Of a DNA stretch of 64,000 nucleotides, positions 27,988 to 36,986 are shown piece by piece. Position numbers and translations under genes: made by a program. Source of the stretch: Imperialibacter sp964351395 (lineage in GTDB: Bacteria > Bacteroidota > Bacteroidia > Cytophagales > Cyclobacteriaceae). The stretch lies in contig CAYGOF010000003.1 of the NCBI GenBank assembly GCA_964351395.1, positions 124,001-188,000 of the forward strand, written 5' to 3'. Numbering within the stretch: position 1 is the first letter of the stretch; each line of letters starts with the position of its first letter. The notes beneath the pieces are model-generated. The model made no database searches. It was not told the origin of the DNA and saw only the letters and a program-made list of their open reading frames with translations.

Positions 27988-28311
27988 TTACAGCGTCTTG
28001 AACTTGGCTGCTTTGATCAGGTTGTCGAGCGTGTAGTAAATATGCTGCTTATCATCATCGGGAAGCTTCTGTAGTTCCAGTATGCGATTCATGGTTGTTT
28101 TGTCGAGTTGCTCATCAGAAGAGCCTACCAGGTAATCCAGGGACACATCCAGATAGCTGGCCATCTTAGCCGCCACTTCAATAGAGGGCTTCATCTCGTC
28201 TCGTTCGTATCTACCAATCACCGGGCCTTTGGTGTTGAGGAATTTAGCCATCTCTTCCTGAGAGATGCTTCTCCTTTTCCTTGCCTCTAATAATCTGCTT
28301 CCGAAACTCAT
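27988..28311 (-). CDS. XRE-family regulator, copy 2 (107 aa)
   Basis: Identical to the regulator at 20656-20979, with the same HTH and the same divergent placement relative to the ATPase gene. Confidence 0.85.
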   Translation of the reverse strand: MSFGSRLLEARKRRSISQEEMAKFLNTKGPVIGRYERDEMKPSIEVAAKMASYLDVSLDYLVGSSDEQLDKTTMNRILELQKLPDDDKQHIYYTLDNLIKAAKFKTL

Positions 28312-28450
28312 AAGTGTCTGATCAAACCTAAAATCCGTCCAAAGATCAAATTTATTTAATGTATAAGTACTAATCAAATCTTAAAAACTTTGCTTGTTAG
28401 AATCGAAAGATTAAATTTGGAACTGATAGGTTCTGAAAAACTTTTTTTCC

Positions 28451-29968
28451 ATGCAAAGCAAACTAGACCCCACCAACGCCGATCACATCACCTACAATCA
28501 CCCGCCGCTGGCCATTGCCGTATTAGGAGGCGTTCGGCTGGAAGGGCTGGACAGGATGCGGGTAACACTGAAAGTGCAGATAGAACATCTGAGCTTGCGC
28601 CACAACCTGGACTTGTACAACGACACCCAAACAGAAAAGCTGATCAGGAAAATAGCAGAGCGCCTGGAGATCGGCACCAGCGTAGCGGCCGCAGCGCTCA
28701 TGGACTTAACCGACCAGCTGGAGCAATACAGGTTACAGGAGCTTGAAAGGCAAACCACCAAACAGGACAAAAAGAAATCTCTCAGTGCTGAAGAGATCAA
28801 AACGGCACAGGTATACTTATCGGCTCCCAACCTCATACAGCGGACAATGGAAGACATAGGCAATGCCGGAGTGATCGGAGAAGAAACCAACAGGCTTTTG
28901 ATGTACCTGATCTTTACCAGCAGGAAAAGAGAAAACCCTTTGCACATCATCAGCCTGGGGAGTTCAGGCATAGGCAAAACCCACTTGCAGGAAAAGGTCG
29001 GCGCACTGATCCCCGATGAAGACAAGCTGGAAATTACCACCCTGAGCGGCAACGCCTTTTACTACTTCGGGCAGCAGGAGCTGAGAAACAAGCTGATATT
29101 GATAGAAGACCTGGACGGAGCTGATGAAGTGCTTTACCCCTTGCGGGAGATCAAGAGTAAAAAGAAGATCACCAAAACAGTAGTGATCAAAAACACCAAA
29201 GGAGAAACCAGGACAGTCACCCTGACAGTGGAAGGGCCTGTATGTGTAGCAGGCTGCACCACCAAAGAGAGCTTGTATGAAGACAATGCGAACAGAGGCT
29301 TTTTGATCTATATCGATGAAAGCAAAGAGCAGGATGATAAGATCATGGATTACCAGCGGAAACTATCAGCCGGTAAAATAGACCTGGCAGCACAATGGAA
29401 AACCGTAGAGCAGTTCCGGGACATGCAAAGGATATTGCGTCCGGTGCAGGTAAGAAACCCTTTTGCTGAAAAGCTGCACATCCCAGGAGAAGTATTCAAA
29501 CCAAGAAGAACCAACGCTCATTACCTGGCCTTTATCGAGGCAGTCACCTTTTACCACCAGTACCAGCGTGAAAAGCAATACGACAAAGAAACCGGAGAGG
29601 AGTACATCGAAACGACCCTGGAAGACATAGCAGAAGCCAATAAGCTGATGAAGGAAGTACTGATCCGTAAGTCAGATCCTCTGACAGCGGCCAGCCGCAA
29701 ATACCTGGAATGGCTAAAAGGATGGCTGAAAAAGGAAGGCAAAACCAGCTTTACCAATAAGGAAGTGAGGCAGGTGATACGCATCAACCCTAGCAACCAA
29801 AAGCGGTACATGGTGCAATTGCAGGACTATGACTACGTGCAAGCAACCAAAGGCGAAAAGGGGAAAGTGCATCATTATGAAATCACCAGCCTGGAAGAAT
29901 ACGAAAAACTCAAAGAGGGCATCAGCAGCGTACTGGACGACATATTGAAGAAGCTAAAGAATAAGTAG
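28451..29968 (+). CDS. P-loop ATPase of the mobile unit, copy 2 (505 aa)
   Basis: Identical to the ATPase at 21119, with Walker A GSSGIGKT and Walker B LILIEDLDGA. It is intact, so both copies could be expressed. Confidence 0.75.
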   Translation: MQSKLDPTNADHITYNHPPLAIAVLGGVRLEGLDRMRVTLKVQIEHLSLRHNLDLYNDTQTEKLIRKIAERLEIGTSVAAAALMDLTDQLEQYRLQELERQTTKQDKKKSLSAEEIKTAQVYLSAPNLIQRTMEDIGNAGVIGEETNRLLMYLIFTSRKRENPLHIISLGSSGIGKTHLQEKVGALIPDEDKLEITTLSGNAFYYFGQQELRNKLILIEDLDGADEVLYPLREIKSKKKITKTVVIKNTKGETRTVTLTVEGPVCVAGCTTKESLYEDNANRGFLIYIDESKEQDDKIMDYQRKLSAGKIDLAAQWKTVEQFRDMQRILRPVQVRNPFAEKLHIPGEVFKPRRTNAHYLAFIEAVTFYHQYQREKQYDKETGEEYIETTLEDIAEANKLMKEVLIRKSDPLTAASRKYLEWLKGWLKKEGKTSFTNKEVRQVIRINPSNQKRYMVQLQDYDYVQATKGEKGKVHHYEITSLEEYEKLKEGISSVLDDILKKLKNK

Positions 29969-30107
29969 CCCCTTGAAAGACCTATCTGCCGACAAGGTAG
30001 GTTCACACAAGTTCAATAGTGGTTCATTCGCTAAATGAACCGGTAAAGCCACAGAAAGCCAGCCAGTTAATAGAGGAAGTTCAAAGACTGAGAAAACAGA
30101 TACCGAA

Positions 30108-31154
30108 GTGAAAAAGTTAACCCTTGAAAACCCCTCCTTCCGCTACCTGGAGCAGAGCTTTAAAGAATGGCTGGATATACAAGGTTATGCGGAAAGCACC
30201 GTTTACAACCTTCCCCACCTGGTCAAAGAGTTACTGTATTACCTGGAAAGCCAGGGAGTGAACCACATCAAAGACCTTGAAATAAAACACATTGAAAGCC
30301 ACTACACCCACTTAAAAGAACGCAGCAACCAGCGCCGGGGTGGTGGGCTCAGCAGTGGCCACCTGAACAAGCACATCCAGGCACTCAGGAAGTTCACCGA
30401 CTACCTGCGCAAAGTAGGCAGGATACAACTGCCAGCGCTGAAGATCGGCAATGAAGAAACCGAAGGGCGCTTGGTGTTCCTGACTGAAGATGAAATCAAA
30501 CTGCTTTTTGAAGCCACTACCAAAATAGAGAGAAGGCCCAACGTCAACGACAAGTTAATGGAAGCGATCAGAGTAAGAGACCGGGCCATGCTGGCAGTGT
30601 TTTACGGTTGCGGATTAAGAAGAAATGAAGGCGTTCACCTGGATGTAGAAGACATCGACTTTGACCGTTCCATGCTCAGGGTTCGCAAAGGAAAGAACTA
30701 CCAGGAAAGGTTCGTACCAATCAGCAAAGCCAGCTTACACTACCTGCAAAGCTATGTTTACGATCACCGGCCGGAGCTATTAAGCGGCAGCAAACTGCCC
30801 GCTCTTTTTATCAGCTACAACCGCAGCACCAGGATGCAGGGCCAAAGCCTGGCCATCAGGCTGAAGGTGTTGCAGCACTTAAGTGAAGACAGTGAACTAC
30901 AGCAAAAGGAAATCGGGCTGCATACGCTCCGGCACAGCATAGCCACCCATCTGTTAGCTGCCGGAATGAAGCTGGAAAGCATCAGCAGGTTTTTAGGACA
31001 CAGCAGTTTAGACAGTACACAGATCTATACACACTTGACGGCCGAAGCTTCATGCGAAGGCGGTTTAACCGCCGCCACCAAAGGTGGTCTATCACATCAG
31101 CCCTACAAAAACATCCCTCGCTATGAAACCAGCCAGCTTTATGAAGACGAATGA
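30108..31154 (+). CDS. Tyrosine recombinase 1, copy 2 (348 aa)
   Basis: Identical to 22776-23822, GTG start, with the full R, K, HxxR, H, Y catalytic set. Confidence 0.92.
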   Translation: MKKLTLENPSFRYLEQSFKEWLDIQGYAESTVYNLPHLVKELLYYLESQGVNHIKDLEIKHIESHYTHLKERSNQRRGGGLSSGHLNKHIQALRKFTDYLRKVGRIQLPALKIGNEETEGRLVFLTEDEIKLLFEATTKIERRPNVNDKLMEAIRVRDRAMLAVFYGCGLRRNEGVHLDVEDIDFDRSMLRVRKGKNYQERFVPISKASLHYLQSYVYDHRPELLSGSKLPALFISYNRSTRMQGQSLAIRLKVLQHLSEDSELQQKEIGLHTLRHSIATHLLAAGMKLESISRFLGHSSLDSTQIYTHLTAEASCEGGLTAATKGGLSHQPYKNIPRYETSQLYEDE

Positions 31155-32058
31155 CCAAACCAGTGTCGGCTTTATTGACTACCTGAAGAAAAGGCAGTTC
31201 AGCCACAGCACATTAAGCACCAGCAAAAGGGTAATCAGTCTTTACATGGAGTGGGTGGCCACCGAGCAGCTGGAGCCGGAAGAAGTCACCTACCAGGAGC
31301 TATTAGGGTTCATGAAGCACTGTAGCAGAAAGGGAGCCTCCCAAAGGACGATCCAGCATTACATGAACACAGTCAAACATTATTACAACCACCTGGAAGA
31401 ACAAAACAGGATCACCACCAACCCGGTCAGCAGCATAGAAGTAAAAGGAGTGAAACGAAAAGTATTGTACCGGATCGTAGCGCCCCATGAACTGCATGCA
31501 CTCTACAATCAGCATCCTTCCGAATCACTCAAAGAGCGCAGAAACAAAGTAATGCTCGGCCTTTTGGTTTACCAGGGCATGAAAACCGAAGAGCTGGCCA
31601 GGCTAACGGTAAAAGACATCAAGCTCAGAGAAGGCAAGATCGATATACCTGGCAGCAGAAAAAACAACGGCAGAATCTTGCCACTGGAAAGTCATCAGGT
31701 CATGGACATGTACGATTATGTATTACAGACAAGGCCGGCACTGTTGAAACTAGAGCCTAAACGCAAATACCAATCTGCCACAGAAACAGACAGGCTCTTT
31801 ATCAATGAAGGAGGCAGCTACAAACACTTTAGTAATATGATGACCCAGCTCATGATCAGGGTGAGAAAGATCAGTCCACAAGTAAAGAACGCCAAGCAGA
31901 TCAGAACCTCAGTCATTACCAAATGGCTGAAAACCCACAACCTGAGAGAAGTCCAGTACCTGGCCGGTCACCGGTATATCAGCAGTACAGAAGGTTATTT
32001 ACAGAATGACATGGAAGGACTTAAAGAGGAAATTAACCAGTTCCATCCGTTGGGGTAA
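31123..32058 (+). CDS. Tyrosine recombinase 2, copy 2 (311 aa)
   Basis: Identical to 23791-24726, with the same K-for-R change in box I and no histidine in the HxxR motif. It overlaps the end of recombinase 1. Confidence 0.85.
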   Translation: MKPASFMKTNDQTSVGFIDYLKKRQFSHSTLSTSKRVISLYMEWVATEQLEPEEVTYQELLGFMKHCSRKGASQRTIQHYMNTVKHYYNHLEEQNRITTNPVSSIEVKGVKRKVLYRIVAPHELHALYNQHPSESLKERRNKVMLGLLVYQGMKTEELARLTVKDIKLREGKIDIPGSRKNNGRILPLESHQVMDMYDYVLQTRPALLKLEPKRKYQSATETDRLFINEGGSYKHFSNMMTQLMIRVRKISPQVKNAKQIRTSVITKWLKTHNLREVQYLAGHRYISSTEGYLQNDMEGLKEEINQFHPLG

Positions 32059-32081
32059 ATGTAACTAATTAGATACCTTTG
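32050..32081 (+). promoter_or_regulatory. Bacteroidota-type promoter of higBA, copy 2
   Basis: Same TTG and TACCTTTG boxes as at 24718-24749. Confidence 0.7.
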
Positions 32082-32092
32082 CAGTATTAGAC

Positions 32093-32440
32093 ATGATAAG
32101 AGAAGTAATATTTTATAAGCACTACTTTGAAGAGTTCTTCGGAAAGCAGCCCAAGAAGGTACAGGACAAAATAGTGTACGTCTTGCGAATCATCAGAGAA
32201 ATAGAGCGGATACCAGAGAACCATTTAAAGCACTTAACTGGAACTGATGGGCTGTATGAGGCAAGAATAAAATTAGGCAGTGATATTTATCGTGTCATCT
32301 GCTTTTTTGACAAAGGGAACTTAGTGGTGTTGTTGAATGGCTTCCAAAAGAAGACACAGAAAACACCCAAGAATGAAATAAAACTAGCCACCAGGCTAAA
32401 GGAGGAATATTATGAGTCAAAAGGACATAAAGACACTTGA
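32093..32440 (+). CDS. higB: HigB/RelE-type toxin, copy 2 (115 aa)
   Basis: Identical to the toxin at 24761. It overlaps its antitoxin gene by 29 nt. Confidence 0.9.
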   Translation: MIREVIFYKHYFEEFFGKQPKKVQDKIVYVLRIIREIERIPENHLKHLTGTDGLYEARIKLGSDIYRVICFFDKGNLVVLLNGFQKKTQKTPKNEIKLATRLKEEYYESKGHKDT

Positions 32441-32711
32441 TCAGTTCGTAAACGAACAATACGGTGCAATAGGAACTGAAACCAGAGATGAACTGGAAAG
32501 AGGTTATGAGGCTTTTAAGCTCGGGGTAATGATAAGAGAGGCAAGGCAAAAGGCCAATCTTACTCAAAAGGAGTTAGCGGATAAATCGGAAACGAAACGA
32601 AGTTATATATCCAGGATAGAAAATGACGCTAGCGATATTAGATTATCCACCTTGCTAAGGATCATCGAAAAAGGCCTGAACGGAAAGATTAATATCAGCG
32701 TAGACTTATAA
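32412..32711 (+). CDS. higA: HigA-type XRE antitoxin, copy 2 (99 aa)
   Basis: Identical to the antitoxin at 25080, including the strong ribosome site inside the end of higB. Confidence 0.88.
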   Translation: MSQKDIKTLDQFVNEQYGAIGTETRDELERGYEAFKLGVMIREARQKANLTQKELADKSETKRSYISRIENDASDIRLSTLLRIIEKGLNGKINISVDL

Positions 32712-33680
32712 CCAATCCGCACCAACAACCCGCAAATCCGTCCCCAATTACCCTACGCTTCGTTCGGCTTATGGCCTTCACCCCACAGGTAAAGCGGTGC
32801 ATCTGCGGTACTCGGCCGGTTCTGCGTTCCGTAAAAATGCAAGCCCTCACACCGTAAAACATGCGCTGTACACTGATAATTAGTTGAAAGGATTATCCTG
32901 TTCCGACAAGCTCCACAGCATGGAAGTGGCATCAGAGTACAGCACATATTTAGCCCCCCTCAAACCCCGCTTGCATTTTACTCCACTTGCCCGGCCTGTG
33001 TTCCTCGCTGCGGCTGTTCCCACTGTCTTTTTGATTAGTTGATTAGCCTCCGGCAGGTAGGCAAAAAGACAGCTCCTCAGCCCGTGTTGATGCGGGCCTG
33101 CGGCCACCACCAGACACCCCGATTAGGCCATTAGTTGATTGATTAAAGGCATGTCCTATCGGGGCTCACTGCCAGCCGTCCTCGTTCCTCGGCCTTTCCC
33201 TGGCAGGCTGGTGGTGGCTCCCGCAGGCGGCCCGCAATCCAACGCTCAGAAAAACCCGCCGCCTAAAATCACCCCCTAGCCCCCGATCAGGGGGGAAGTC
33301 AACCATCCCGCTCCGAAATGAAAATCCGTCTGCCGTTAGAAATCCTTCCCGGAACGGCTAAAGTGAAGTCATTGATCCAAAAACTGTGATGTATAGGGCT
33401 TTAGCTCATCCTTCCGCACGGGAGAAGCGCTTGTTCTTCTGGCCAAACTGTTGCTGCCCGTTTGGATCATTTTTTTGACCGAAGCACGCCCTATTTAAAT
33501 CTTGGTAAAGAATAAAGATAGAGCGAAGGGCGCCCTTCACTCAAAAAAACGTCAGCTACCACCCGAGCGAACCAATAAAAAACTATCTTCACATAAAGGC
33601 AGACGGCCTTTGATCACCTTGAAATTTTGAAGAGAACACTAGAAGAAAAAAGGAGCCTGCCAAAAAAATGCTAAGACTAT
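32712..33680. other. Hairpin-rich noncoding end of the unit, copy 2
   Basis: Repeats 25380-26348. The hairpins are HP1 at 32865-32943, HP2 at 33023-33072, HP3 at 33097-33227, the T7 inverted repeat at 33373-33476 and the palindrome at 33525-33538. It abuts the CT2 stub. Confidence 0.65.
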
Positions 33681-34517
33681 TACCCCTTTGGCCTCGCTTT
33701 TAACTCATATCAATCTGGGCTGAAGAATAGATATCTGTACAATGCTGGTGCAGAAAGGCAAGATGATCTTGACTTGAATATTGACCTGACTAAATACAGA
33801 GCTTACGATCCGGCAATAGGTAGATGGTGGCAAGTTGATCCCGCAGCGGATAAAAACGGACAAGAGGTTTGGTCTCCTTATAACTACGGGTTTAATAACC
33901 CGATTAAGTATAACGACCCACTTGGGGATAGTCCCCCAAATCCTCTGGGACAGAATCCAATTGGCGCTATGCAGGAAGGCTTTCGAAGACTGGGAGATGC
34001 TGCATTGTCACTATTTTCCGCCACAGCGGAGTTCTTTGTAAATGCCACGACAACCAATACGAACGCACCTGTTGGTAATAGCACCCTTTCCATTTCGTCG
34101 GACACTAAAAGATCGGCCTATGCAAAGGTTAATTTATCTGGGGTACTAGATGCAAACCCAAACAACGAGGTTGTATTGCCGGAGAAGGTTATTGATGTTG
34201 GAATTAAAACAACACAAACAATGACAACAGCTTTGAAAAACACCACGCTAGTTGATGGGGTCCCAATAAATACCACATTAAGCACAACAATAAATGCTAC
34301 TGATGAAAGTATTACGAAGTCAGCCGAATTGAGTGTTGGAGTGGATAAAGGGAACCTCCAAGGAAAAGCATTTGTGAATGTTAGCAGTACCACGAATTCA
34401 GATGGAAGTACCACAAACAAGACTAGTGCTGGAATGAAGGTTCAAGTGCCTGTGTATAAAGACACAAAAAATACAATAAGTATCGGCGGACAAGTAAAAT
34501 TGGAGCATGAATATTAA
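33675..34517 (+). pseudogene. Orphan RHS-core stub with a different tip, CT2
   Basis: The frame begins DYYPFGLAFNSYQSGLK at 33675 and holds the rest of an RHS core (YDPAIGRWWQVDPAADKNGQ, then NPIKYNDPLG), diverged from that of CT1. The tip of about 190 residues is rich in T, S, N and V with alternating beta pattern (KTSAGMKVQVPVYKDTKNT) and no enzyme motif. An in-frame TAA precedes it and no good start exists, so it is probably silent. A lipoprotein gene overlaps its end. A beta-rich tip with a membrane-attached partner would fit an envelope-acting or pore-forming toxin, which is inference. It was probably the original tip displaced from an RHS gene. Confidence 0.8.
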
Positions 34518-35310
34518 AACTGGTTTAAAAATATTATTGATTGTATTGGTTTTCGTTGGCTGCGAAGATAAAACCATATCATTTGAATATACCATGTACA
34601 TAAATGGCAATATCTGGTTCAATAGGGAGCCGATCATTGAAAAATACAAGTCTGCCATGGAAAATGGAGACTTTTTGTGGGACACGTCCAAGGGAGATAC
34701 TTTAATGGCCGGAAAGTATCAGAACGGCTTCAAAGTTGGAATGTGGAAATATCACCCGTCAGATAGCCAGACAGTATATGTTAACTGGGAGAAATATAGT
34801 TCCGATGATTATTCAACCGAAATTAATTATCCCTCCGGGTGGGCATTGGTCAAATCTAAAACGAGACCTTTTCAAGCTACATTTTCGACAGCTAGTGAGG
34901 TGAAGGATGATAAATATTTCATCGTGTTATCTCATCAAAAATCAGAATTGAAGATGAACTTAAAGGAATACTGGACACTGTTTAATAGTGAGACCCATTC
35001 TTCTGATTCGATTACTTCTTATTTACTGAGAAAGTTCAGCCGTGAAGAAGGAGATTATTACTTCTCTACCTATACAATTGCTAGAAACAATGAAGAAATG
35101 TTTCTTTTTAGTTTTTTGGGGGAAACTGATTCCGCAATTTATGACATCTCCTACGCCTCATTAAAGGATGATATTGATTTAAAATACACAATTTTTCTAG
35201 ACATGATAAGAAGCCTTAGAGTCGAAGGCAAACGCTTTTTTACCCCATTCGAGCAGAACACCAAGATCATTGAATTGCAGTGGCCACCAGAGCCCGAAAT
35301 CGCTAGCTAA
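34507..35310 (+). CDS. Lipoprotein, probable immunity protein to CT2 (267 aa)
   Basis: The N-terminus MNIKTGLKILLIVLVFVGC is a lipoprotein signal with cysteine 19 as the likely lipidation site, so the protein should sit on a membrane facing the periplasm or the surface. It overlaps the CT2 frame by 11 nt, the usual position and coupling for an immunity gene. The middle has a MORN-like stretch (MAGKYQNGFKVGMWKYHP). No known immunity family was recognised. The membrane location suggests that CT2 acts in the envelope. It is convergent with SNase copy 3. Confidence 0.65.
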   Translation: MNIKTGLKILLIVLVFVGCEDKTISFEYTMYINGNIWFNREPIIEKYKSAMENGDFLWDTSKGDTLMAGKYQNGFKVGMWKYHPSDSQTVYVNWEKYSSDDYSTEINYPSGWALVKSKTRPFQATFSTASEVKDDKYFIVLSHQKSELKMNLKEYWTLFNSETHSSDSITSYLLRKFSREEGDYYFSTYTIARNNEEMFLFSFLGETDSAIYDISYASLKDDIDLKYTIFLDMIRSLRVEGKRFFTPFEQNTKIIELQWPPEPEIAS

Positions 35311-35351
35311 ACAGAAGCACTTGTAAACACAAAAGCCCTTGCCCCCCTCAT

Positions 35352-35392
35352 GCCGCAAGTTTACCGAAGGGTAACTTGTGGCTTTGTTTTTT
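35352..35392 (+). terminator. Terminator after the CT2 lipoprotein gene
   Basis: A stem of about 13 bp with one bulge (35352-35365 with 35370-35382), GAAG loop, then TTTGTTTTTT. It sits between the CT2 cassette and SNase copy 3, like the terminator at 20133. Confidence 0.75.
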
Positions 35393-35407
35393 GAAGCTTA
35401 TAGCTTC

Positions 35408-35743
35408 CTATTTCCAGGGCTTAGCCGCCCCAATTTCCAGCAGGTAGTCAGAAAGGTTTTCACCATCATGCACCACCTCGGCCAGGTAGCGAGCATACCT
35501 ATCCCGTCTTTCCTTCTGTGTTTGTAAAACTACCAGAGAGCCTTCTGGACAAAACTTCTTCGCCTTGGCTCTGGCACTCTTGGCCAGGCGCAGCTGGTAG
35601 GGCACATCAGCAGTCAGCTCCGGGGCATTAATGCGAGCCAGCCGCACCTTCTCTTCTTTCTTCACATAGAAGCCCAGGTCTACTTCTACCAAAAGTGTGT
35701 CTCCATCAATCCAGCGCAGTACTTTGGCTTTATACTCATACAT
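35408..35743 (-). CDS. SNase-like nuclease, copy 3, diverged (111 aa)
   Basis: Same length and nearly the same protein as copies 1 and 2, but with many silent DNA changes and few amino-acid changes (SQVTL to SLVVL). The start at 35743 aligns with the other copies; an upstream in-frame ATG at 35794 adds 17 unrelated residues. The excess of silent changes points to purifying selection on an old duplicate, so the nuclease matters to these cassettes. It is convergent with the CT2 lipoprotein gene. Its upstream region lacks the operator repeats and mobile-unit genes of copies 1 and 2. Confidence 0.85.
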   Translation of the reverse strand: MYEYKAKVLRWIDGDTLLVEVDLGFYVKKEEKVRLARINAPELTADVPYQLRLAKSARAKAKKFCPEGSLVVLQTQKERRDRYARYLAEVVHDGENLSDYLLEIGAAKPWK

Positions 35744-35839
35744 GCCAAACCGGCCCAGTTTTGAGAAAAATATGTGCTTCAAGTAAACATGCACACATTT
35801 GAAAAATCATCAACGAAACAGATAAAATGTAACAGTAAT

Positions 35840-36373
35840 CTAGAAACTATGCCCATGGGTAAGCTTTCTTGCCGTCCAGTTGTATTGAACTATACCTGTA
35901 CCAGTTAAAGTCACGTTAAGTATATTATTAGCTTGGGTTTGGTATGAAAAACTAGGCCCGTTTGCGTTTAACCATTTTTCGAAGTTTTGTGTAGTAGCGC
36001 AGCCCATCGCGTAATTGTTGTACGCAAAACCGTGGTTAGAAATGCAATGAAGAACTACCCCTCTTACGCCAAATTGACTATTATCTATTCTGCTTGCATA
36101 AATGGCAATTTCCCATAAAGCCCCTCCGTCGGGCAGCTGTACCTGAAACGAGTTCCCTGCCCCCACACCTGAAAAATTCTCTATCACTCCGTCAACCTTT
36201 AGGTCTCCAGAAACATCTAAATCTGCCTTGGCTGCAGTAGACCCAATTTCTACATCTCCGTTGATAATGGTTATATCATTTGTCTCTTCAACTGATACGT
36301 CAGAAGTGACAATTTGAGCTTGCAAATAGTAAACGTTCAATAAGAGGAGAGTTAATAAAGCTGATTTTTTCAT
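35840..36373 (-). CDS. Secreted fibre-like protein, short form (177 aa)
   Basis: A signal peptide ends in LQAQ and the mature protein begins QIVTSDVSVEETNDITIINGDVEIG, the cluster opening motif followed by short shaft repeats (ADLDVSGDLKVDGVI). A beta-rich end domain of about 110 residues follows. It resembles the genes at 6616 and 43925 rather than the long S74 or coiled-coil members. It is on the opposite strand from the main fibre cluster, upstream of SNase copy 3 on the same strand. No enzyme motif is seen. Confidence 0.75.
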   Translation of the reverse strand: MKKSALLTLLLLNVYYLQAQIVTSDVSVEETNDITIINGDVEIGSTAAKADLDVSGDLKVDGVIENFSGVGAGNSFQVQLPDGGALWEIAIYASRIDNSQFGVRGVVLHCISNHGFAYNNYAMGCATTQNFEKWLNANGPSFSYQTQANNILNVTLTGTGIVQYNWTARKLTHGHSF

Positions 36374-36589
36374 GTTATCTATTCCGAATTTTTTCTACTA
36401 AATTTAATAATTGCAAGTCATTTTTGGCGCTGAAATGGAGATAATTGATGATAATATTATTGATAAAAACACGTAATCAACTCACCACTATTGAAAATAC
36501 TTCCTGCATGCATAAGTTTACCGATGGATATCCCCGCTTGGCAGTCCGAGAAGGCATGTGGCCTTTTAAATTGAAGTTTGTAGTTTCCT

Positions 36590-36655
36590 GCTTCCAAGAC
36601 TTTGACGTACCAATCTCCAGCAGGTAATCAGAAAGATTTTCATCAACAACCTCCG
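36590..36655 (-). pseudogene. Relic of a fourth SNase gene (3' end)
   Basis: The minus strand encodes VVDENLSDYLLEIGTSKSWK, matching the SNase C-terminus VVHDGENLSDYLLEIGAAKPWK. The stop is lost and the rest of the gene is gone. Just to the left, AAGTTTACCGATGG resembles the terminator region after CT2 (AAGTTTACCGAAGG), so the end of a whole cassette seems to be preserved. This implies a former fourth RHS-tip cassette here. Confidence 0.7.
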
Positions 36656-36778
36656 CTGATTGTGGGTTCATTGCGGATTTAAAAGAAAATAGCAGAAAAT
36701 TAAGAAGGTGGTTTTGAAAACAACCTACAAGGTATTTCTACCTCCATAAAACTAGCAAAATTTCCTTATTCCTAAATC

Positions 36779-36910
36779 ATAGCTATAATTGACTTCAATT
36801 GTAGCTATAATTCATGCCAAACATAGCTAACATTGGGTCGAAACATAGCTATGTTTGAGATGAATTATAGCTATGCTTAGGGTAAAAGATGGCTATCTTT
36901 TTGAAATAGG
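36779..36910. repeat. Six tandem 22-bp repeats with ATAGCTAT core
   Basis: The cores (AGCT at 36781, 36803, 36825, 36847, 36869 and GGCT at 36891) are spaced exactly 22 bp apart. The remaining 14 bp of each unit vary. The fourth core is inside the 16-bp palindrome AAACATAGCTATGTTT at 36841-36856. Spacing near two helical turns would place all cores on one DNA face, suggesting cooperative protein binding. It sits between the SNase relic and the end of the gene at 36987. Confidence 0.8.
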
Positions 36911-36986
36911 CATTTTTTAGGTTGAAATGACGGCGTCCTTCCCTCCGAGTCGACGCTATCAAAACATATCACATGTCCTTGCACTT

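Larger units (their letters stand above)
26349..33680. repeat. 7,332-bp tandem duplication, unit B
   Basis: Second copy of 19017-26348. The base before it (junction CTAT|TACCCCTTC) joins the noncoding end of unit A to the RHS core of unit B. After unit B the sequence changes to TACCCCTTT and continues into the diverged CT2 stub. Confidence 0.9.

Noticed and set aside
36779..36910. CRISPR array
   Set aside because: Units are 22 bp with diverged sequence between short cores; no repeat-spacer pattern of CRISPR size and no cas genes in the window.
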